A DNA stretch of 64,000 nucleotides from CAZXEJ01 sp964639895 (GTDB lineage: Bacteria > Desulfobacterota_D > UBA1144 > Nemesobacterales > JADFKM01): positions 1 through 64,000 of the forward strand of contig CAZXEJ010000003.1 of the NCBI GenBank assembly GCA_964639895.1. The letters run 5' to 3'. How positions within the stretch are numbered: position 1 is the first letter of the stretch; each line of letters begins with the position of its first letter. This document shows, piece after piece, positions 17,692 through 25,353 of this stretch. A model generated the notes under the pieces. That model was not told where the DNA came from and ran no database searches. It worked only from the letters and a program-made list of their open reading frames with translations. The position numbers and the translations under genes are program-made.

Positions 17692-19166
17692 CGCCGCTGC
17701 CTGTGTAGTGGCGGTAGGATGGCGCCGCAACTCCCCGGTATCACTGTTTGCGGCTGTTACCCGTGGAGGAGGCGCTCTTTGGCTGGGTCGGCCGGCATGG
17801 TGGTTCCGTGGCCAGCGGGCATGTTGGTGGGGTGTCTCTACAGTCGTCCCTTGCGGTGGATAAAGTCGCTTCGCCGAGTGTAGCCGTAGGTGGACGCGCT
17901 TGTTGCGCAACGCCTCAGGCGCGCAGTTCACGGACTCGGCTCCCTCCACTGGTCGGCGCTGGGGGATGTTCCTCGAACCACTGCACACCGCACCGAGTCG
18001 GGGGGCTCGGGCGAGGATGGATGGGCATCGGGGACTATATCGTTGTGGGCACGGAGGCCATCGCGGTGGCGGAGCGCCGTATAAGGTTCTTTAGGCCGCG
18101 GCTGTTGATACCGCTTCTCGGTGTTGGCTGCTGCGAGGGCCGTTTCGTAGAATCCATTCTACCTGGCCCGCCGCTTCGCCCTAGGCAGGCGTGTCTCCGC
18201 TTCATTGCTCCGTTACGGCGCCTCCTCCGCTGGTCGTACCGACTCCCCGTCCCTCACGGCCAGGCGCGCTGTGTGGCTGCATTCGTCCCCGACGTCCGCC
18301 TCGAGACCCCTTTGCTTGGCGGATCCCTCTCCTGCAAGTGGCCCGCCGTAGTGGTACCCTCGACCCCAGCCGGGATGTCGAGCCAACCTGCGGGCCCACG
18401 TGTAGCCGAATGTATGGACGCTGCAGACCTTCCCGGGTGCTGGTCCGCGTCCGTCGCCTCTGAGGTCCATCCCGCAACACTACCGCGCGTCCCGGGGCTG
18501 AACAACCATCCACGGTGCTCGCTCGTAAGAGGCGCCCTTACTCAACCGGTCTCAGGGAGGGCGGTTGGAGGGATAGGCCCTACGTTCCGGCGTGTCCCTG
18601 TTGTGGGGCAGCCTGCGTGCGAGCACGAAGCGTGCTGGAGTTGTGGGTGAGCCGGTCCCGATGGGAAGATGACGGGACGGGCGGCGTTCTCAAGGGGGGA
18701 ATGGGATGATCCCTCGCGACGCTCGATGTCCACTCCGGCTTCTCTCAGAGGGTCGCATGGCGTCTACACTTCTTAGGGGAGTGCTCACATCTCAGGTACC
18801 GGGTTGGTACGGGTGGGGCATACGCCCGGGCGGGACGCGTGTCACTTCTTGGAGAAGGCGGATCCGGCACCTCGCTATACCCTGCTTACCGCGCGGCGGC
18901 GTATCGTCGTATACGGGGTAGTGCCGCCACCCCCCCGGCAGGTCAGTGGTTAGAGTAACCCGCATTATTAGAGGAGTGCCCGCAACAACGGCTCAGTTGG
19001 CTCCGTCTCGTCGCACGGGGGTCTGCGCCTCCGCCGTGGTGGAGCCTGCGTGGCCCAACGCTCGGCTTCTTGGTTTACCCATCCGTAGTGGGTAAAATGG
19101 GTGTAGCCGCGCGCCGCCGCCCGGCCGGGGGCCGCGCAACCTGAGCCCAAGGAGCGTGGTACAAGG
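17692..19166. other. Longest non-coding tract (about 1.5 kb)
   Basis: The open frames here (for example a 300-codon + frame from 17748) have Cys/Arg/Pro/Ser-rich composition, no hydrophobic core pattern and no ribosome site, so I do not call them genes. I recognised no structured RNA (tmRNA, SRP, RNase P, 6S) by its conserved core. Its content is unknown. Confidence 0.4.
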
Positions 19167-19919
19167 TTGAAGATCTGTACGTTGGCCAGCGGGAGTTCCG
19201 GCAATTCCCTCCTCGTCGAGAGCGGTTCTACGAAGGTGCTTGTGGACGCAGGTCTCAGTCTGCGCCAACTCACCCGCAGGCTCGGCCGGCTGGGGGTGAC
19301 GCTCGGTGAGTTGGACGCCGTGCTACTTACGCACGAGCACCACGACCACAGCCGCGGCGTTCCATCGTTGCCGGTTCCCGTCTACGTGTCGGCTGCGACC
19401 GAGTCGCTCTGGTGCGGGCAGGTACCGAGGCTTGCGTTGTTCGAGACCGGCACCCCGTTCGAGGTGGGCGAGATCACGGTGACACCCTTCCCCGTGCCCC
19501 ACGACGCCGCCGACCCGGTGGGCTTTACGCTAGAGGCGGGGGGCGTCAAGCTGGGGGTGGTGACCGATATCGGATCGGTCACCAACGTCGTAAGGGAGCG
19601 GTTGCGCGGCTCGCAGGCGATCGTCGTCGAGTTCAATCACGACGAGAAACTGCTCAGCTACGGCCCCTACCCGTGGGAGCTCAAGCAGCGCATCCAGAGC
19701 CGGCACGGACACCTCTCGAACAGCCAGGCCGCCTCGCTCGTACGCGACCTGTTGCACGACGACCTGCGGCACCTGGTGCTGGCCCATCTGAGCAAGGTCA
19801 ACAACGCCGAATCCATAGCCGTCGAGGCAGCGCTCAAGGTGCTGATCGACGAGGGGGCGTCGTTCGTCGACGTCACCATCGCACCGAAGGACCGTTTGGG
19901 AGAGGTACTGGAGTTTTGA
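19167..19919 (+). CDS. MBL-fold metallo-hydrolase, WalJ/YycJ-like
   Basis: 250 aa metallo-beta-lactamase-fold protein. It begins MKICTLASGSSGNSLLVESGSTKVLVDAGLS, the typical N-terminus of the YycJ/WalJ branch, and carries the metal motif THEHHDHSRG near residue 55 plus later ligands (PVPHDAADPVGF, SDIG-like TDIGSVT, LAHLSKVNN). YycJ proteins are 5'-3' exonuclease-like hydrolases linked to mismatch repair and cell-wall homeostasis in Firmicutes; the substrate here is unknown. The start is a TTG preceded by AAGGAG. Its stop overlaps the purB start. Confidence 0.88.
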   Translation: MKICTLASGSSGNSLLVESGSTKVLVDAGLSLRQLTRRLGRLGVTLGELDAVLLTHEHHDHSRGVPSLPVPVYVSAATESLWCGQVPRLALFETGTPFEVGEITVTPFPVPHDAADPVGFTLEAGGVKLGVVTDIGSVTNVVRERLRGSQAIVVEFNHDEKLLSYGPYPWELKQRIQSRHGHLSNSQAASLVRDLLHDDLRHLVLAHLSKVNNAESIAVEAALKVLIDEGASFVDVTIAPKDRLGEVLEF

Positions 19920-21208
19920 TCAAGCGATACACACGGCCCGAGATGGCCAAGATATGGGACGATAAGTCCAAGTACGAATACTGGTTGCGCGTAGAGCTGG
20001 CCGTATGCGACGCCTGGGCGCGCGAGGGGCGCATACCGCGCAAGGCGCTGAAGGTGATAAAGGAGAAGGCCGCCTTCGACGTGGCAAGGATCGAGGAGCT
20101 GGAGAAGACGGTCAAGCACGACGTCATAGCGTTCCTTACGGCGGTGGCCGAGAAGGTGGGCGAGGACGCCCGCTTCATACACCTCGGCCTCACCTCGTCG
20201 GACGTGCTCGATACGGCGTTCGCCCTCCAGCTGCGCGACGCCGCCGCCATAATCATCGGTGACATTGAGGCCGTAATGGGGGTGCTCAAGAAGCTCGCCT
20301 TCCGCTACAAGCTCACCCCCATGGTCGGCCGTACGCACGGCGTCCATGCCGAGCCCACGACGGCGGGGCTCGTGTTCGCACTGTGGTACGACGAGATGCG
20401 CCGTGCACTCGAGCGTATGACGAGGGCAAGCGAGGTTGTAAGCGTGGGCAAGATTTCGGGCGCCGTCGGCACCTACGCCAACGTCCCTCCCTCGGTCGAA
20501 GAGCGCGCCTTGAAGGCGCTGGGTCTGAAGCCCGTGAGAATATCCACCCAGATCGTACAACGCGACGTGCACGCCGAGTACTTCGCCATGTTGGCCCTGG
20601 TTGCGGCCGCCGTCGAGAAGATAGCTCTACAGGTGCGGCACTTCCAGAGGACCGAGGTGCTGGAGATCGAGGAGCCGTTCGTCGAGGGACAAAAGGGGTC
20701 GTCGGCAATGCCCCACAAGCGCAACCCCATACTTTCCGAGAACCTGTGCGGCGTGGCCCGCCTGGTGCGCTCCTATCTGGGGCCGGCGCTCGAAGACATA
20801 GCGCTGTGGCACGAGCGCGACATAAGCCATTCCTCCGTGGAGAGGGTGATAGCCCCGGACGGCACCATACTGGTCGACTTCATGTTACGCCGCCTCAAAG
20901 GGGTGCTCGAGGGGTTGAACGTCTATCCGGAGAACATGGAGCGCAATCTCTGGCTCACGCACGGCCTCATCTTCTCTCAGAAGGTGCTGCTCAAGCTCAT
21001 CGAGAAGGGCATGACGCGTGAACGCGCCTATGAATGCGTGCAGCGCAACGCAATGAAGTGTTGGAGCGAGAAAGTGAGTTTCCAAGACCTGCTAGCCCTC
21101 GACCCCGATGTCACAAGCCGGCTGAGCGAGCGCGAGCTGGAGGACTGTTTCCGGGTAGGCGAGGAGTTCAAGTACGTGGACTACATCTTCAGACGCGTCT
21201 TCTCCTGA
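19916..21208 (+). CDS. purB: Adenylosuccinate lyase
   Basis: 430 aa homotetrameric lyase of the fumarase/aspartase superfamily. It catalyses two steps of purine synthesis: SAICAR to AICAR, and adenylosuccinate to AMP, each releasing fumarate. Visible motifs are TSSDVLDTAFALQLRDA, MVGRTHGVHAEPTT (catalytic His) and the signature loop GSSAMPHKRNPILSENLCG. The length fits the Bacillus/Thermotoga-type PurB. The start is a TTG (19916) overlapping the stop of the MBL-fold gene, giving MIKRYTRPEMAKIWDD. The two genes form an operon. Confidence 0.96.
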   Translation: MIKRYTRPEMAKIWDDKSKYEYWLRVELAVCDAWAREGRIPRKALKVIKEKAAFDVARIEELEKTVKHDVIAFLTAVAEKVGEDARFIHLGLTSSDVLDTAFALQLRDAAAIIIGDIEAVMGVLKKLAFRYKLTPMVGRTHGVHAEPTTAGLVFALWYDEMRRALERMTRASEVVSVGKISGAVGTYANVPPSVEERALKALGLKPVRISTQIVQRDVHAEYFAMLALVAAAVEKIALQVRHFQRTEVLEIEEPFVEGQKGSSAMPHKRNPILSENLCGVARLVRSYLGPALEDIALWHERDISHSSVERVIAPDGTILVDFMLRRLKGVLEGLNVYPENMERNLWLTHGLIFSQKVLLKLIEKGMTRERAYECVQRNAMKCWSEKVSFQDLLALDPDVTSRLSERELEDCFRVGEEFKYVDYIFRRVFS

Positions 21209-22011
21209 GTGCAGGGCGTGGAAGGGGCCTGCTTCCAGCCGTACCCCCCGCGGTCCCTTCCGGTGTGGCTTCCGCCACCCCCCCTGACTCGTGGTATGAC
21301 GCCCGCTGCCATGGGGGCCCGCGCCTGCGACACCCCCTGCGGCGCCCTGACTCCACCGCACCCCGGCCGTCCCTCCCTGCTCTCAGTCCCCTGACACCTG
21401 CCCCACGGCCGCGACAGGCCCCGACCCCACGTGTGGTTCCCCCCGCCGCTTGGATGGTTGCCGTCCCTCCACACCGCTGCCACCCCGCCCCCCGTACCGA
21501 TGTCTGTTCTCCCCATGGAGGTAGCCCATCCCGCCTCCCCGCGGCTCAGTTGCACTCTCCATCTTTAGAAGGGCGTGCTGATGGGCGCCGCTTCTCCCCT
21601 CCAGCTCACCCGGCCTGTCCGGCAAGGGCCGTGCTACTCCCTCCAACTCTTGCGGGGTGGGCTGGTCATCGTGCGTCTTTACGCCGCCGGGGCGTTTCCC
21701 AACCCCCTCCAACCTTGCGCACGAGAACCCCGGCGCAGGCATGCATCCCCCTCTCTGCAGTTGTCTCCTTCCCCGACCGGCATGACCCCGCCGCACTTCC
21801 GCTCCGTTGCTCCGTCACTCTCCTCGGACGGTCGGGCTCCCAGCACCGGCGGCCGTCTCCACCCGGATCCGGAGCTGCGTCCCTCCCTTGCATGCCGCGT
21901 TGCTGCGCGCGGCCTGCGGGGTGCGCAGCGGACTTTGTTCGAGTAGAATATCTTTCATCCCATACCTCGTCCCCGTCCCGAGGCGGGGAGTGTCGGTCGG
22001 GGGAGATTCCC
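21209..22011. other. C-rich non-coding tract between purB and sco1
   Basis: About 800 bases, markedly C-rich on the + strand over 21209-21900, with no credible ORF. A small hairpin (TGGAAG/CTTCCA, about 21220-21238) follows the purB stop. A TAGAAT at 21944-21949 could be a -10 box for the SCO gene, but no good -35 accompanies it. Confidence 0.4.
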
Positions 22012-22623
22012 ATGGATAAGCCCAGGAAAACCGCAACGTTTCTGGTCGTGGCCGTCCTCGTCGTGATAGTCGCCTACTGGGGCTACACGACCTACGTGAG
22101 CCGTAGCGTGTTCGCCGGTACGCCCATGAGCGGAGCCGTCGACGACTTCGCACTCACGGCCCAGGACGGCCGGACGGTGAGGCTCAGCGATTTCCGGGAC
22201 AAGGTAGTGCTCGTATTCTTCGGTTACACGAACTGTCCCGACGTCTGTCCTTCCACGCTGACGAAGCTGCACCGCGCCGTGGGCATGCTGGGGGCGCTGG
22301 CCGACCACGTGCAGGTGCTGTTCATAACGGTAGACCCACGCCGCGACACGCCCGCCGTCCTTGCCGACTACGTGGGCCGTTTCGATCCGTCGTTCCTCGG
22401 CCTTACGGGCACCCAGGCCCAGGTGGCGCAGGCCATCTCAAGGGTCGGCGTGTTCTACGAGGACGTGCCCGTCGCCGGAAGGGACGGCGGCCGCCTGGTT
22501 AATCACACGGCTTCCGTGTTCCTGCTGAGCCCCAAGGGGGAGAAATATCTGCGTTACTCCCAGGCCAACCTCGATCCCGAGCTTCTGGCCCGGGACATAA
22601 GGCTCGTGCTGCGCAGGTTCTGA
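22012..22623 (+). CDS. SCO1/SenC/PrrC-family copper chaperone
   Basis: 203 aa membrane-anchored thioredoxin-fold protein. An N-terminal TM anchor lies at about 7-27, then the domain begins at FALTAQDGRTVRLSDFRDKVVLVFFGYTNC. The copper ligands are present: CxxxC in TNCPDVCP and the distal His in LVNHTASVFLL. Known function: copper delivery and thiol reduction for the CuA centre of cytochrome c oxidase. A GGGGGAG ribosome site lies 7 bases upstream of the ATG. The partner PCu(A)C gene immediately downstream appears broken, and no oxidase genes lie in the window. Confidence 0.93.
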   Translation: MDKPRKTATFLVVAVLVVIVAYWGYTTYVSRSVFAGTPMSGAVDDFALTAQDGRTVRLSDFRDKVVLVFFGYTNCPDVCPSTLTKLHRAVGMLGALADHVQVLFITVDPRRDTPAVLADYVGRFDPSFLGLTGTQAQVAQAISRVGVFYEDVPVAGRDGGRLVNHTASVFLLSPKGEKYLRYSQANLDPELLARDIRLVLRRF

Positions 22624-22629
22624 CCGGCC

Positions 22630-22950
22630 ATGAGCGCCTCTTCCAGCATACCGACGCTGGTATCAGACGTCTGTGGGCGTGCCTTGGTATCGCTGCTCGT
22701 CGTGTGTGCGGCCGCCTCTTCGGCCCATGCCTCCTCGGCGGCCCTGGAGGCGAGAGGAGACCTGGGTGCGGGAACCCCCGCCTCCGTCGAAGGTTGCAGC
22801 CCTCTACGTAGTCGTAGAGAACGAGGGGGGGAGAGCGCCGAGGATCTCATGGGTGCGTGTAGCGGCGTTGCCCGCTCGGTGGGGTTCCACTCCATGAGTA
22901 TCGATGCCGACGGTGCGGTGCGGATCGTTATGGCGGTCGTACCTTGCTGG
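22630..22950 (+). pseudogene. Decayed PCu(A)C-type periplasmic copper chaperone
   Basis: Pieces of a PCu(A)C protein are spread over two frames. Frame 1 from 22630 gives a signal peptide (MSASSSIPTLVSDVCGRALV, then a hydrophobic Ala-rich stretch). Frame 2 from about 22760 gives WVREPPPPSKVAALYVVVEN, closely resembling the conserved start of PCu(A)C. Frame 1 resumes near 22840 with VGFHSMSIDADGAVRI, resembling the His/Met copper-ligand strand. The C-terminal GYHLMLM-type half is absent and tRNA-His follows. Two frameshifts plus truncation indicate a pseudogene, or sequencing errors plus truncation. The location directly after SCO1 is the classic partner position. Confidence 0.72.
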
Positions 22951-22966
22951 AAACGTTGGGGAAGGG

Positions 22967-23045
22967 TGGGGTGGATGACCGGATTTGAACCGGCGACCTC
23001 TGGGGCCACAACCCAGCGCTCTAACCAGACTGAGCTACACCCACC
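22967..23045 (-). tRNA. tRNA-His (GTG)
   Basis: Full cloverleaf on the - strand. The acceptor includes the His-specific extra G-1 paired with C73. The anticodon loop TTGTGGC carries GTG, and the T-loop TTCAAAT and CCA end are both encoded (22967-22969). It is the last of three tandem tRNA genes read leftwards. Confidence 0.95.
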
Positions 23046-23057
23046 ACCCGAGACGTG

Positions 23058-23131
23058 CGCGCCCTGAGGGATTCGAACCCCCGACCCACGGCTTAGAAGG
23101 CCGTTGCTCTGTCCTGCTGAGCTAAGGGCGC
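23058..23131 (-). tRNA. tRNA-Arg (TCT)
   Basis: Cloverleaf on the - strand with acceptor GCGCCCT/AGGGCGC, anticodon loop CTTCTAA (TCT), T-loop TTCGAAT. The bases after discriminator G read CAC, so CCA is not encoded here, unlike the neighbouring tRNAs. It reads AGA/AGG codons, which are common in this genome. Confidence 0.95.
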
Positions 23132-23159
23132 ATGCAAACCGTGTGGCTTTCTCTCTCGG

Positions 23160-23235
23160 TGGTCGGGGCGAGAGGACTTGAACCTCCGACCTCGGCGTCC
23201 CAAGCGCCGCGCGCTACCACCTGCGCCACGCCCCG
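23160..23235 (-). tRNA. tRNA-Pro (GGG)
   Basis: Cloverleaf on the - strand with acceptor CGGGGCG/CGCCCCG, anticodon loop CTTGGGA (GGG), T-loop TTCAAGT, discriminator A and encoded CCA (23160-23162). First gene of the Pro-Arg-His tRNA cluster. Confidence 0.95.
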
Positions 23236-23307
23236 TCCGACACCCATTGAAGTATACCGACGTTTGGTGAAACGACAAGTGCGCCGCCGCGGCCCGTCGG
23301 CGCCCGC

Positions 23308-25353
23308 TCAGGCGGCCGAGCGGGTCCGGTTCTGGAGGGTGTAGAGGTCGTAGTACATGCCCCGCTTCGAGAGCAGCTCCTCGTGGGTTCCCTCCTCGAT
23401 CACCTTCCCCCCGTGGAGTACCACTATGTGGTCGGCGTGCGTCACCGTTGAGAGGCGGTGCGCAACCACGAGGACTGCTGCCTCGCGGGCCTTCTCCTTG
23501 AGCATGGTGACGGTCTCCATCTCTATCCTGCCGTCTACGTGCGAGGTGGCCTCGTCCATTATGAGGACCTTGAAGCCCCGATCGAGGGCGCGCCTTATGG
23601 CCAAGAGCTGGCGCTGTCCCGAGGAGAGGCCACTCGGTACCCCGTCGTCGGAGGAGCCGTTTTCCTCCTCCACCGAACCCACGAGCGGCATGTCCTGGAA
23701 GACGGTCGATATCTGCGATCTCAGGTAGCGCGGATCGTACCGCTCTATGGGCACGCCGTCCACGGTGATCTCCCCGCGCTGGGGCTCGTAGAACCGCAGC
23801 AGCAGGTTGACTATGGTGCTCTTGCCCGATCCCGTGGGTCCCACGATGGCCAATGTGCTGCGCGGCTCCAGGGTGAACGAGACCCCCTTCAGAACCCACT
23901 CTCGTCCGTCGTAGCTGAACCAGACGTCACGGAACTCGATGCGTCCCTCGATGCGACGTGCGTGGCGGGACCGCTCGCCGTCGCCGATGCCGCCCGACCG
24001 CTCGGGCTCTACGGTGTAGAGGTCGTAGAGGTTTTCCGAGGCGGCGATGGCCGATTGGAATATGTTGTACTTCTCGGCCATCTCCAGTATGGGGGCGAAC
24101 AGCATCCTTATGTACACCAGGTATGCGAGCAACGCACCCAGTGTGAGCTCGAACCGGAGTACACTAAGCCCCCCGTACCAGAGGATTAGCGCCACGGCCG
24201 CGATGCTCACAAACTCGATCAGCGGCCGGAACGTTGCAAAGGCGAGCACCTGCTGCATGTTGGCTTCGAAGTTCTCCCTGCTGCGCTGCTTGAACCTCTC
24301 GAAGTTCTCTGCCTCTCTCATGTGGAGCTTTATAAGGGTGATGCCGTCCACGCACTCCTGCACGAAGGCGTTGAGCCTGCCGATGGAGCGGCGCACGTTC
24401 CGGTAGGCCCGCCTCAACGTGGACTTGAACCTCACGGCCAGCAAGGCCAGGACGAGCGTGAGCCCGAGTATGAGCAGCGTGAGGTAGGCGTTCATGTAGA
24501 ACATCAGCGCAAGGACGCCTACGATGATGAGCAGGTCCTTGAGGAACTGGACCACGACGGAGGTGTAGACCTCGTTTATGGCGTTGGCGTCGTTGGTGAT
24601 CCGGGTGACCAGTCGTCCCAGGGGGGTCTTGTCGAAGAAAGGCTGCTCGAGCCGGAGCAGGTGCTCGACGGCGTCGGTCCTTATGGTGTGCATTATCTTC
24701 TGCCCGGAATACTGTAGCAGGTAGGTGAAGGCCGTGCTCGCTGCGAACGCCCCGACGAGGCAGAGAAGCAGCAGCCCCGCGACGACGGAGACGCGCCGCA
24801 GGTCGTCGTGCCGGAGTACGGCCACCTCCGTGCGCTCGAGGCCCCCGAGCGCGGAGAGCGGGGCGTAGTAGACGCCGCCGGCGCGTCTGAAGAGTGAGGC
24901 GTTCTCGGCTACGATCCGCTCTATCGAGGCGCGCCGCTCGGCGGGGGCCGCCTCGGGCCTTATCACGACGTAGGGCTCGCCCGAGAGGATGCCGCGTTTT
25001 TCGAGCTCCTTCTTCCTGCCCTTGTCCAGCCGCTCGATGTTTATGAGGTAGCGCCCTCCGCCCAAGGCAATGGCCGTCCCCGGGCCACCGGCCTCGGCCT
25101 CGCCGTTGAGCACGGCCGCCCCCGGTCCATCCTCCACGTGTGCCATGCGCCAAGGGGGCGAAATGTATGCGTCGACGGCGGTCTTCGTCAGGTACGGCAC
25201 CACCAGTTCCAGTGCGGAGGCTGCGAACATGAGCAGCAGCGCCAGCGTGAACTGGCGCCTGTATGGGCGCGCATAGCCCATCAGCCACTTGAGTATCTTC
25301 CAATCGCGCGAGTGCGCACAAGTCGCCTCGCCGCCGCTTCCGGCCGCGCTCAC
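23308..25353 (-). CDS. ABC exporter half-transporter with shortened NBD helical subdomain
   Basis: 681 aa TMD-NBD fusion, second gene of a heterodimeric exporter pair (GTG start overlapping the partner stop). TM1 and TM2 are separated by an extracytoplasmic insert of about 110 residues. The NBD has a canonical Walker A (GPTGSGKST, about 505), Q-loop Q553, Walker B LIMDEATSHVD with catalytic Glu, and H-loop VVAHRLS. The signature is LSSGQ. Only about 25 residues lie between the Q-loop and the signature, where MsbA-type exporters have about 58, so much of the helical subdomain is missing, in frame. The substrate is unknown. Confidence 0.9.
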   Translation of the reverse strand: MSAAGSGGEATCAHSRDWKILKWLMGYARPYRRQFTLALLLMFAASALELVVPYLTKTAVDAYISPPWRMAHVEDGPGAAVLNGEAEAGGPGTAIALGGGRYLINIERLDKGRKKELEKRGILSGEPYVVIRPEAAPAERRASIERIVAENASLFRRAGGVYYAPLSALGGLERTEVAVLRHDDLRRVSVVAGLLLLCLVGAFAASTAFTYLLQYSGQKIMHTIRTDAVEHLLRLEQPFFDKTPLGRLVTRITNDANAINEVYTSVVVQFLKDLLIIVGVLALMFYMNAYLTLLILGLTLVLALLAVRFKSTLRRAYRNVRRSIGRLNAFVQECVDGITLIKLHMREAENFERFKQRSRENFEANMQQVLAFATFRPLIEFVSIAAVALILWYGGLSVLRFELTLGALLAYLVYIRMLFAPILEMAEKYNIFQSAIAASENLYDLYTVEPERSGGIGDGERSRHARRIEGRIEFRDVWFSYDGREWVLKGVSFTLEPRSTLAIVGPTGSGKSTIVNLLLRFYEPQRGEITVDGVPIERYDPRYLRSQISTVFQDMPLVGSVEEENGSSDDGVPSGLSSGQRQLLAIRRALDRGFKVLIMDEATSHVDGRIEMETVTMLKEKAREAAVLVVAHRLSTVTHADHIVVLHGGKVIEEGTHEELLSKRGMYYDLYTLQNRTRSAA

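Noticed and set aside
17748..18650. 300-codon open frame in the long gap before the MBL-fold gene
   Set aside because: Cys/Arg/Pro-rich composition, no ribosome site and no family-like motifs; overlapping frames on both strands are equally open, as expected at high GC.
21034..22011. Upstream extension of the SCO1 reading frame into the C-rich gap
   Set aside because: The extension is Pro/Ser/Arg-rich and lacks a start with ribosome site; the ATG at 22012 has a strong site and gives a normal SCO protein.
23640..23700. Possibility that the shortened ABC NBD is a pseudogene
   Set aside because: The frame is continuous and all downstream motifs (signature, Walker B, H-loop) are intact, so I kept it as a gene and reported the deletion as a finding.
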